Assembly: GCF_025854275.1 (NCBI RefSeq)
Contig: NZ_CP107567.1
Span: 2,914,001 to 2,978,000 of the forward strand
Source: Streptomyces peucetius
GTDB lineage: Bacteria > Actinomycetota > Actinomycetes > Streptomycetales > Streptomycetaceae
Length of the DNA: 64,000 nucleotides
Direction: 5' to 3'
Shown here: positions 52,706 to 60,703 of the stretch, in pieces
Position numbering within the stretch: position 1 is the first letter of the stretch
Layout of the letters: every line of letters starts with the position of its first letter
Made by a program: the position numbers and the translations under genes
The notes under the pieces: model-generated
What the model saw: only the letters and a program-made list of their open reading frames with translations
Database searches by the model: none
What the model was told of the DNA's origin: nothing

Positions 52706-53138
52706 GTCATGCGCTCCCTGCTGATCGTGGTCCTCACATGGCCCGGGTCCACCGGATGATTGTCGGTCCGCCGGGTTGCCCGACCCACTTTAGGGGGTCT
52801 CTTCACCGTCTCCCCTGTTCGAGAGACAGACGCGGGCATCGTACGGATGGTTGCCGGGTCCGCGTGCAGTGAACATCACGATCCCTTCCGTCCGTAGTTC
52901 CCACGATGACCTTTACGGGATACCACCAGGTGCTTTTCCGTCCGTATTCGTCCTCCGGGCCGACCGGTCAAGATCACTTACGGGTGGGCGGCGGGCGTGT
53001 TGTCGGCGACGGATGCGAGGATGCCTCCAGCACGGAGCCGTGGGAAGGGAGACCCCGGCCCGTGCCGACCTGCCGGGTGGGGGCGATCCGGGCGGCTTTG
53101 CCGTCGGGCACCCCGCGCAGAAGGGATGGCTGACGGCG
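52706..53138. other. Divergent intergenic region (433 bp) upstream of pkaA and the FHA-FtsK gene
   Basis: This carries the promoters of the leftward kinase pair and the rightward FHA-FtsK gene. Reading frames through it (for example from 52851) have no coding bias of their own. No strong palindrome is visible. AT-rich patches occur at 52866-52880 and 52968-52982 (for example TCAAGATCACTTACGG). Confidence 0.55.
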
Positions 53139-56100
53139 ATGCAGATCCGGCTGACTGTTCTCGCGCCGCGCGGCGGACAGTCCGCGCCCGCCGGACGTCC
53201 CTGCGACGTGATCGTTACCGCGCCCGCGGGCACGGCGCTCGCTGCCGTGGCCTCCGGCCTCGCCGCCGCCGTCTCCGGCCCGGACGTCTCCGGTACCGTC
53301 GTCCTCTACGCGGGCCAGGAGCGCCTCGACCTCCAGCGCCGCACCCTCGGCGAACCACCGCTGGTCGACGGCGCCGTGCTCGCCCTCCAGACACCGGCCG
53401 ACGACGAGCCCCACGGGAGCGACGTCCCGGCCCAGCTGCAGGTCGTCGCCGGACCCGACGCGGGCGGCGTCCACCTCCTGCACGGCGGCCGGATCAGCAT
53501 CGGCCGGTCCGCCGACGCCGATGTGCCGCTGGACGACCCCGACGTCTCCCGGCTGCACTGCGCGGTCACCGTCGAGGACGACGGCCGGGTCACGGTCACC
53601 GACCTCGGCTCCACGAACGGCACGACGGTCGACGGCGCGTCCGTGGGCAGCCGCCCGTTCCGCCTGCCGGCGGGCGCGCTGCTCCGCGTCGGCGAGTCGA
53701 CTCTCCGGCTCTCCCCCGGGTCCCCGCCTCCGGCGCTCCCCACCACCCCTGACGGCGAGGGCCACCTCCGCGTCCCCGGCGGCGCGGCGGCCACGGACCC
53801 GGCTCCGGCCGCCGACGGCCGCGGCCTGCCGGATGCCGCCAGGTACCGGCCGATGACCGGCGCGTGCGGCGGCAGTCCGCCCGGACCCACGTGGGCGGAT
53901 CCCGCCGCCGGTCCCCGGCCGGCCGGGGCCACGGGCGCCGGCGCCGCGCAGGACACGGCACGGTGGCCGGCCGCCGGGACGGGGGCCGGGTACGAGAGCG
54001 CGAACGGGACGGGACCGGGACCGGGGGACGGAAGCGCGAGCGCGGCCGAGACCGGGGCCGGGGCCGGTTACGGAAGCACGGGCGCGGCCGGGTCCGGGTA
54101 CGGAAACGACAGAACGGCCGGCCCCGGCGGTGACGCCCGCGCGGCCACCCTCGGAGGGCCGGCGCCCGGCACGGGTGCGCAGGCCCACGGCGGGGCGCAG
54201 CCGCCCCCGCCCGGCGGTGACGCCTGGCCGCACGGGGCCACCGCCGCACAGGACGGCGTCCTGTCCGGCACCGCCGGCCGCCTCGCCCCCGGCAGGGTCA
54301 ACGGGACCGGTACGGGGCGGACGCAGGACCGGTCCGAGCAGACGCATCACCTGCACGGCGCGGATGCCCGGGTGCCGGCGCAGGCTCCCGGCCGCGGAAC
54401 GCCCGGCCCGGACACGGAACCAGGCACAGACACGGACGCAGACGCGCCGAGCCGGCGCAGGCGCGGCATAGGCGCCTGGGCGCGGCGGCTCGCCGGAGGG
54501 CGGGGCGGACCCGCACCGGAGGGGACCGGCACGACCGGGCCCGCGGCCGCCGCCGCGCCCGCCGTGGCGAGCTGGCCCGACCCCGCCGCCGTCCTGCTCA
54601 CCGCGCTCGGCCCCGGCCCCAGGCTGTGGGAGCGGGGCCCGGACCATCCCGAGTCGCTCGTGCTGCGGCTCGGTACGGCCGACCGCGCCGAGCTGCCGTC
54701 CGTGGCCGTGACCGTCGCCCTGAAGGAAGCCGGTTCGCTCGGGCTCGCCGGCCCGCGCGCCCGCCTCGCGGGCCTCGCCCGGGCCGCGGTGGCCCAGCTC
54801 GCGGCGCTGCACTCCCCCGGCGACCTGGAGGTCGTCCTGATCAGCGCGGACCGCGCACGCACTCTCGAGGAGCGCAGGGCCGAGTGGGCCTGGCTGGGCT
54901 GGCTGCCGCATCTGCGCCCGGCGCACGGCCAGGACTGCCGGCTGCTGCTCGCGTACGACCGCGACCAGGCGACCGCCCGCGCCGCGGAGTTGACGCGCCG
55001 GCTGGACGACGGCCCTTTGGGCACCGGATGGCCGAGCGCCGACCTCCGGGCGGTCATGGAGGTGGCCGACCGGCACGACGGCCCGCGCACCGTGGTGATC
55101 GTCGACGGCGACCCCGGCTCCGCCGCGCTGCGGGAGACGACGGCCCGGCTCGCCGGTGCCGGCCGGGCCGCCGGTATCCATCTGATCTGTCTGGCGGAGA
55201 CGGCCGCGGCCTCTCCGCTCTCCCCGGTGGCCGTGACCTACGAGTCGGCGTGCGCGGTGTCGCTGCCGTTCCGTGAATGCGGGGCCGTGGCGCTGCTGAC
55301 CGGGGACGTGGCAACCGCACTGCGCCTGATGCGGGTGGCCGGCGGGCAGCCCGCGGGGCACGGCACCGTCGGTGTGGTGGACGCGGTGTCCGCCGCCTGG
55401 GCCGAACGCTTCGCCCGGGCGCTCGCCCCGCTGCGTACGGAGGGCGCCGGTGTGCACCCCGGCAGGGCGGCCGTGCTCCCGCAGTCCGCGCGCCTGCTGG
55501 ACGAGCTGGAGCTGGCCCGGGCCACCCCCGCGTCGCTGATGGCACGCTGGGCGTCGGCCTGCGACGGCACCATGGTCCTCGGCGCCGGTCCGCGGGGGCC
55601 GCTGGCCGTCGACCTGGCGGAGGAGGGCCCGCACCTGCTGATCGACGGCCCGCCGGGCAGCGGCCGTACGGAGCTGCTCCGCTCGGTCGCCGCCTCCCTG
55701 GCGGCGGCGGGCCGTCCGGACCGGCTCGGGCTGCTGCTCGTCGACGGCGCGGGCGGGGAGCGCGGCGACGGGCTGACGGCCTGCACCGAACTGCCGCATG
55801 TGACCGAGCATCTGGTGGCGAGCGACCCGGTGCGGATGCGGGCGTTCGCGCAGGCTCTCGGCGCGGAGCTGAAGCGCCGTACGGCCGTGCTGGACGAGGC
55901 CGGCGTCGCGGACTTCGCCGAGTGGCGCACCCGGCGGGAGGTCGCCGAGCGGATGGTGGGCCAGCGCCCGCCGAGCGCCGCCGAGCAGCGCGGCAATCTG
56001 GACTCGCCCTCCTCCGGGACGCTCAGGCTCCGGCCCGGAGGGCGTACGAGGAGCCGGGAACCGGATCCGCTGCCGCGTCTGGTGGTGCTGGTGGACGACT

Positions 56101-56597
56101 TCGACGCGCTGGTGGCCCCGGCACTGGGCAGCCCCGGCCGGCCGGCGGCCGGTTCGGTCGTACGGGCGCTGGAGGCGGTGGCCAGGGACGGCGGGCGGCT
56201 CGGCATCCATCTCGTGGCCACGTCGTCGCGGCCCGACCGCACCGCGGACACGCAGCTGGCCGAAGGTGCGCGGCTGCGGGCCGTCCTGGAGGCGCCGCCG
56301 GTCTCCCCCGGTCCGGACGACCCGGCCCCCGGCCGGGGCAGGCTGGGGCATTCCGACGGGCGGGTGACCGCGTTCCAGAGCGGCCGGGTCACCGGACGCA
56401 TACCGCGTACGGCGACGTCGCGGCCCACCGTGGTCCCGCTCGAGTGGGAGCGGATGGGCGATCCGCCCACCCGCCGTCCCCTCCGCGAGCTGGGCAACGG
56501 TCCGACCGACCTGGCGCTGCTGGCCAGTGCGCTGGAGCGGGCGGCGCGGTCGGTGGACGCGGCGCCCGTCCCTCCGCTGGCGCCGGCACATCCGTGA
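53139..56597 (+). CDS. FHA-domain protein fused to FtsK/SpoIIIE-like ATPase (soluble)
   Basis: A 1152-residue protein. An FHA phosphothreonine-binding domain lies at about residues 95-170 (ISIGRSADADVPLDDPDVSRLHCAV...DLGSTNGTTVDG, with the conserved GR, S-x-x-H and N residues). A Gly/Ala/Thr-rich disordered linker spans about 190-470. An FtsK/EccC-type ATPase region follows; the P-loop is IDGPPGSGRTELL (about residue 835, Arg replaces the usual Lys) and Walker B is LVVLVDDFDAL (about 980). No membrane helix is seen, unlike FtsK or EccC. ATG 53139 is preferred. The adjacent kinases suggest phospho-dependent control. Confidence 0.88.
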   Translation: MQIRLTVLAPRGGQSAPAGRPCDVIVTAPAGTALAAVASGLAAAVSGPDVSGTVVLYAGQERLDLQRRTLGEPPLVDGAVLALQTPADDEPHGSDVPAQLQVVAGPDAGGVHLLHGGRISIGRSADADVPLDDPDVSRLHCAVTVEDDGRVTVTDLGSTNGTTVDGASVGSRPFRLPAGALLRVGESTLRLSPGSPPPALPTTPDGEGHLRVPGGAAATDPAPAADGRGLPDAARYRPMTGACGGSPPGPTWADPAAGPRPAGATGAGAAQDTARWPAAGTGAGYESANGTGPGPGDGSASAAETGAGAGYGSTGAAGSGYGNDRTAGPGGDARAATLGGPAPGTGAQAHGGAQPPPPGGDAWPHGATAAQDGVLSGTAGRLAPGRVNGTGTGRTQDRSEQTHHLHGADARVPAQAPGRGTPGPDTEPGTDTDADAPSRRRRGIGAWARRLAGGRGGPAPEGTGTTGPAAAAAPAVASWPDPAAVLLTALGPGPRLWERGPDHPESLVLRLGTADRAELPSVAVTVALKEAGSLGLAGPRARLAGLARAAVAQLAALHSPGDLEVVLISADRARTLEERRAEWAWLGWLPHLRPAHGQDCRLLLAYDRDQATARAAELTRRLDDGPLGTGWPSADLRAVMEVADRHDGPRTVVIVDGDPGSAALRETTARLAGAGRAAGIHLICLAETAAASPLSPVAVTYESACAVSLPFRECGAVALLTGDVATALRLMRVAGGQPAGHGTVGVVDAVSAAWAERFARALAPLRTEGAGVHPGRAAVLPQSARLLDELELARATPASLMARWASACDGTMVLGAGPRGPLAVDLAEEGPHLLIDGPPGSGRTELLRSVAASLAAAGRPDRLGLLLVDGAGGERGDGLTACTELPHVTEHLVASDPVRMRAFAQALGAELKRRTAVLDEAGVADFAEWRTRREVAERMVGQRPPSAAEQRGNLDSPSSGTLRLRPGGRTRSREPDPLPRLVVLVDDFDALVAPALGSPGRPAAGSVVRALEAVARDGGRLGIHLVATSSRPDRTADTQLAEGARLRAVLEAPPVSPGPDDPAPGRGRLGHSDGRVTAFQSGRVTGRIPRTATSRPTVVPLEWERMGDPPTRRPLRELGNGPTDLALLASALERAARSVDAAPVPPLAPAHP

Positions 56598-56773
56598 CGG
56601 GCCGCGTTGCCGAGGCGCGCCGCCGCCATTTGACCTGACACCACGTCACGAGGCCATCACGAAAGAGTGTTAGTCGCCCAGGGCGGTATTGCGGCACCCG
56701 TAGTGCGGGCGTAGACCTGTCGCAAGGCTCGACTGGTCAGGAACAGGCAGCGCACAGGAGAGACGGGGCAGTG

Positions 56774-58135
56774 ATGCGCAGAACTCTTCGTACGGGCAGG
56801 GCCGCAGTGGTGTTCGCCGCGATCGGCGCCCTCGCCCTCACCGGATGCGGCGGCGACGACGGCGGTGAGCCGGGGGACGCGGGTCCGACGCCGGGTGGGG
56901 CGTCTGACTCGTCGGTCACGCTGCCCAAGCTGAACGGCGAGAAGATCGAGGTCGCCGCGGTCTGGAGCGGCCCGGAGCAGGAGAACTTCACCAAGGTCCT
57001 CGACGAGTTCGAGAAGCGCACCGGCGCCACGGTCACCTTCGTCCCCGCGCAGGACCCGATCGTCAACTTCCTCGGTACGAAGATCGCCGGCGGCAGCCCG
57101 CCCGACGTGGCGATGCTGCCTCAGGTCGGCGCGATCCAGCAGGCGGTGGCCCGCAAGTGGGCCAAGCCCGTCGGACCGGAGGCCAGGGAGCAGCTGGCGA
57201 AGAACTACGCCAAGGGCTGGCAGGACCTCGGGGCCGTCGACGGCACGCAGTACGGCGTGTACTACAAGGCCGCCAACAAGTCCCTGATCTGGTACAACAA
57301 CGCGGTCTTCGAGAACGCGGGAGCGAGCGAGCCGAAGACCTGGAAGGATTTCCTGTCCACGGCGGAGACGATCTCCGCGTCGGGTGTCACCCCGGTGTCC
57401 GTCGCGGGGGCCGACGGCTGGGTCCTCACCGACTGGTTCGAGAACGTCTACCTCTCACAGGCGGGTCCGGAGAAGTACGACCAGCTCGCCAAGCACGAGA
57501 TCAAGTGGACCGACCCGTCCGTGAAGGACGCCCTGACCACGCTCGGCGAGCTGTTCGGCAAGCCGAACCTGATCGCGGGCGGCGCCGAGGGCGCGCTCCA
57601 GACCGAGTTCCCCGCGTCCGTGACCCAGACCTTCACCGGCGGTGACGCCCCCAAGAGCGCGATGGTGTTCGAGGGCGACTTCGTGACGGTCAACATCGCC
57701 CAGACCGACGCCGAGATCGGGACGGACGCGAAGGTGTTCCCGTTCCCGGCCGTCGGCGCCGAGTCGCCGGTGGTGACCGGCGGGGACGCGGCGGTGGCCC
57801 TGAAGGACAGCAAGGGCGCGCAGGCGCTGCTGACGTTCCTGGCGACCCCCGACGCCGCGGCGATCCAGGCGGCGGCCGGCGGTTTCATCTCGCCGAACAA
57901 GTCGCTGGACGTGGCCGCCTACCCGAACGACGTGCAGCGTGACATCGCGAAAGCACTGATCGCGGCGGGCGACGACTTCCGGTTCGACATGTCGGACCAG
58001 ATGCCGCAGTCGTTCGGCGGGACGCCCGGCAAGGGCGAGTGGAAGATTCTCCAGGACTTCCTGAAGAACCCGAAGGATGTCGCGGGCACCCAGCAGAAGC
58101 TGGAGGCCGAGGCGGCCAAGGCGTTCAAGAGCTGA
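56774..58135 (+). CDS. ABC transporter solute-binding lipoprotein
   Basis: A 453-residue extracellular family 1 binding protein with lipobox LTGC (Cys about residue 25) after a canonical signal peptide. Mature features: KIEVAAVWSGPEQENFTKVLDEFEKRTGATVTFVPAQDPIVNFLGTKIAGGSPPDVAMLPQ, and the sugar-pocket region SLIWYNNAVFENAGASEPKTWKDFLSTAETISASG. GTG 56771 immediately precedes ATG 56774; either could start, with GGAG upstream. It is the first gene of an importer operon, with two permeases following and no ATPase gene. The substrate is probably an oligosaccharide, possibly alpha-glucoside type. Confidence 0.9.
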   Translation: MRRTLRTGRAAVVFAAIGALALTGCGGDDGGEPGDAGPTPGGASDSSVTLPKLNGEKIEVAAVWSGPEQENFTKVLDEFEKRTGATVTFVPAQDPIVNFLGTKIAGGSPPDVAMLPQVGAIQQAVARKWAKPVGPEAREQLAKNYAKGWQDLGAVDGTQYGVYYKAANKSLIWYNNAVFENAGASEPKTWKDFLSTAETISASGVTPVSVAGADGWVLTDWFENVYLSQAGPEKYDQLAKHEIKWTDPSVKDALTTLGELFGKPNLIAGGAEGALQTEFPASVTQTFTGGDAPKSAMVFEGDFVTVNIAQTDAEIGTDAKVFPFPAVGAESPVVTGGDAAVALKDSKGAQALLTFLATPDAAAIQAAAGGFISPNKSLDVAAYPNDVQRDIAKALIAAGDDFRFDMSDQMPQSFGGTPGKGEWKILQDFLKNPKDVAGTQQKLEAEAAKAFKS

Positions 58136-58139
58136 CGCC

Positions 58140-59486
58140 GTGCCGCCCGTCACCGCGGGGGGCCCGGCCCGGCCGGTGCCCCCCGGCGACAAGCGCAAGG
58201 GCGTGACAGGCACACGTAAAATAGTCGCGGTCGGCTTTCTGCTGCCCGCGCTGGTGCTGCTGGGCGCGCTCGTGGTCTACCCGATCGGGTACTCCCTCTA
58301 CCGGTCCTTCTTCGACCAGCCGGGCACCGGCTTCGCCGGCCTCGACAACTACGTGGAGATCTTCACCGACGACACGATCCTCACCGCGGTCAAGAACAAC
58401 GCGATCTGGGTGGTCGTCGCGCCGACCGTGTCCACGGCACTGGGTCTGACCTTCGCGGTGCTCACCGAACGGGTCCGCTGGGGCACAGCGTTCAAGCTGA
58501 TCGTCTTCATGCCGATGGCGATCTCGATGCTCGCGGCGGGCATCATCTTCCGTCTCGTGTACGAGCAGGACCCGGAGCGCGGAGTGGCCAACGCGGTCTG
58601 GGTGGGCGTGCACGACACGTTCGCCGAGTCGGCCGGTTTCCCCAGGGCCCGCCCGCTGCCCGTCCATCCGCTCGAGGCCGCCGGGGGCGGTGCGTTCGTC
58701 ACCAAGGAGCCGGTCTCCGCCCAGGCTCCGGTGCAGGTGCCCCTGGTCGGTGTGGCCCCCGCGAAGATGCCGTCCGACGCCGAGCCGGCGAAGGCGGCGG
58801 AGCCCGGCGACGGGAAGATCCACGGCACGGCCTGGCTGGACTTCACCCGGGGCGGCGGCGGCAAGCCGAACGTCATCGACTCCGAGGAGCTCGGGCTCAA
58901 GGGCATCAAGGTGGAGGCGGTCAAGGACGGCAAGGTCGTGGCCGAGGCCCGGGCCGGGGCCGACGGCACGTTCACCCTCCCGGCATCCTCGGACGGCGCG
59001 CTGCTCAGGCTGCCGGCCGACAACTTCCGCGAGCCGTACAACGGCGTCAACTGGCTCGGCCCGAACCTGGTCACGCCCGCGATCATCGGCAGTTACGTGT
59101 GGATGTGGGCGGGCTTCGCGATGGTGCTGATCGCGGCCGGACTGGCGAGCGTGCCGCGCGAACTCCTGGAGGCGGCCCGCGTCGACGGGGCGAACGAGTG
59201 GCAGGTCTTCCGGCGGATCACGGTGCCGCTGCTGGCGCCGGTGCTCGCGGTCGTCCTGGTCACGCTGATGATCAATGTGCTGAAGATCTTCGACCTGGTC
59301 TTCATCATCGCGCCGGGCTCGTCCCAGGACGACGCGAACGTCCTCGCGCTCCAGCTGTACAGATCGTCGTTCGGCACGGACGCGGACCTCGGCCTCGGCA
59401 GTGCGATCGCGGTGCTGCTGCTTCTGCTGGTGCTGCCGGTGATGTTCTTCAACATCAGGCGGATGCGAAGGGAGACCCGGCGATGA
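58140..59486 (+). CDS. ABC sugar permease with a large inserted extracellular-type domain
   Basis: A 448-residue MalF-type permease, about 150 residues longer than the usual 300. Three N-terminal membrane helices (VGFLLPALVLLGALVVYPIGYSLYRSFF; AIWVVVAPTVSTALGLTFAVL; IVFMPMAISMLAAGIIFRLVYE) are followed at about residues 155-305 by a soluble insert. The insert contains GTAWLDFTRGGGGKPNVIDSEELGLKGIKVEAVKDGKVVAEARAGADGTFTLPASSDGALLRLPADNF, which has the look of a beta-sandwich carboxypeptidase-regulatory/SdrD-B type domain. Then the C-terminal helices and EAA loop (RELLEAARVDGANEWQVFRRITVPLLAP). The GTG start (58140) lies 5 nt after the binding-protein stop. Confidence 0.85.
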   Translation: MPPVTAGGPARPVPPGDKRKGVTGTRKIVAVGFLLPALVLLGALVVYPIGYSLYRSFFDQPGTGFAGLDNYVEIFTDDTILTAVKNNAIWVVVAPTVSTALGLTFAVLTERVRWGTAFKLIVFMPMAISMLAAGIIFRLVYEQDPERGVANAVWVGVHDTFAESAGFPRARPLPVHPLEAAGGGAFVTKEPVSAQAPVQVPLVGVAPAKMPSDAEPAKAAEPGDGKIHGTAWLDFTRGGGGKPNVIDSEELGLKGIKVEAVKDGKVVAEARAGADGTFTLPASSDGALLRLPADNFREPYNGVNWLGPNLVTPAIIGSYVWMWAGFAMVLIAAGLASVPRELLEAARVDGANEWQVFRRITVPLLAPVLAVVLVTLMINVLKIFDLVFIIAPGSSQDDANVLALQLYRSSFGTDADLGLGSAIAVLLLLLVLPVMFFNIRRMRRETRR

Positions 59487-59587
59487 GCTCCCGATGCCGC
59501 ACGGCCGCCCCCTGCCGGGGGTCCGGGGGTCGCCCCACGGGCAGGCACAGCAACATCAGGCGGATGCGAAGGGAGACCCGGCGATGA
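59450..59587 (+). repeat. 37-bp direct repeat flanking a 64-bp insert at the permease junction
   Basis: The 37-bp sequence starting CAACATCAGGCGGATGCGAA and ending GGCGATGA is present at 59450-59486 and again at 59551-59587 without a mismatch. The first copy encodes the end of permease 1 plus its stop; the second supplies the ribosome site and ATG of permease 2. A 34-codon mini-ORF (59483-59587) connects the two and re-encodes the NIRRMRRETRR tail. Confidence 0.95.
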
Positions 59588-60477
59588 CCGCGACCGATGC
59601 CACAACGGGGGCCGGCGTCAAGGCCAAGCACTCCCTCGCGACGCGGATCGCAGCCCGCACCGGCGGCGGCGTGCTGCGTGTCTTCCTCATCCTCGCCGCC
59701 CTGTTCTGGCTGATGCCCACCATCGGCCTGCTGTTCTCGTCACTGCGCGACAGCGGTGACATCGCGGCGAGCGGCTGGTGGACGGTGTTCACGGCCCCGG
59801 CCCAGATCACCACGGAGAACTACTCACGGCTGCTGGAGAACGAGGCGATCACCGACTCCCTGTTCTCCACGGTGATGATCACCGTCCCGGCCACCGTGCT
59901 GGTCGTGGTCATCGGCGCGCTGGCCGGATATGCGTTCGCCTGGATGGAGTTCCCCGGCCGCGACTGGTGGTTCATGGTCGTCGTCGGTCTGCTGGTGGTC
60001 CCTGTGCAGGTCGCGCTCGTGCCCGTGTCCGAACTCTTCGGCATCGTCGGCATCTTCGAGACGACGATCGGTGTGGTCCTCTTCCACGTCGCTTTCGGTC
60101 TGCCCTTCGCGATCTTCCTGCTGCGGAACTTCTTCGCGGAGATCCCCCGCGAACTGCTGGAGGCGGCACGGCTCGACGGCGCGGGCGAGATCCGGCTCTT
60201 CACCCGGGTCGTCCTGCCGCTGGGCGGTCCGGCGATCGCCTCGCTGGGCATCTTCCAGTTCCTGTGGGTGTGGAACGACATGCTGGTCGCCCTGATCTTC
60301 GCCGACTCCGACAGCGCGCCGATCACCGTCGCGCTCCAGCGGCAGGTCAGGCAGTTCGGCAACAACATCGACGTGCTCGCGCCCGGCGCGTTCGTGTCGA
60401 TGATCATTCCGCTGGCCGTGTTCTTCGCCTTCCAGCGGCAGTTCGTCTCGGGCGTGATGGCGGGTGCGGTCAAGTGA
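59584..60477 (+). CDS. ABC sugar permease (MalG-type)
   Basis: A 297-residue permease with six helices (GGGVLRVFLILAALFWLMPTIGLLFSSL first) and an EAA loop (RELLEAARLDGAGEIRLFTRVVLPLGGPAIASLG). The C-terminal FFAFQRQFVSGVMAGAVK is typical. ATG 59584 lies 9 nt after GAAGGGAG in the second copy of the 37-bp repeat and overlaps the mini-ORF stop (ATGA). It pairs with the inserted-domain permease upstream. Confidence 0.93.
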   Translation: MTATDATTGAGVKAKHSLATRIAARTGGGVLRVFLILAALFWLMPTIGLLFSSLRDSGDIAASGWWTVFTAPAQITTENYSRLLENEAITDSLFSTVMITVPATVLVVVIGALAGYAFAWMEFPGRDWWFMVVVGLLVVPVQVALVPVSELFGIVGIFETTIGVVLFHVAFGLPFAIFLLRNFFAEIPRELLEAARLDGAGEIRLFTRVVLPLGGPAIASLGIFQFLWVWNDMLVALIFADSDSAPITVALQRQVRQFGNNIDVLAPGAFVSMIIPLAVFFAFQRQFVSGVMAGAVK

Positions 60478-60574
60478 CCACGACCAAGTGAGTACGGTCG
60501 AGTGACCGCCGTCGAGTGACCGACCGCGCGCCTGCCGGCAGGACGGGCGTGCGGACGCACGGGCGTACGGAAGG

Positions 60575-60607
60575 GCGGCCCTGGTTACCCGCGTAACCGG
60601 GCCGCCA
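60575..60607 (+). terminator. Terminator of the second ABC importer operon
   Basis: An imperfect stem: GGCGGCCC and GGTTAC pair with GTAACC and GGGCCGCC around CCGC (60575-60607), with a single-base bulge. It lies 97 bp past the permease stop. Confidence 0.6.
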
Positions 60608-60703
60608 TTCCCTGTTGGTCCCCCGTATGCCACGTGCGGCGTAACCAAGTCACCCCTTTGGCCGTTCTCGGGCCATCCTGCCCGCGCGACCCATGGATGT
60701 GCC

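Noticed and set aside
52974..56591. 1205-codon minus-strand ORF
   Set aside because: Antisense to the FHA-FtsK gene; Arg/Gly/Pro-rich with no domain.
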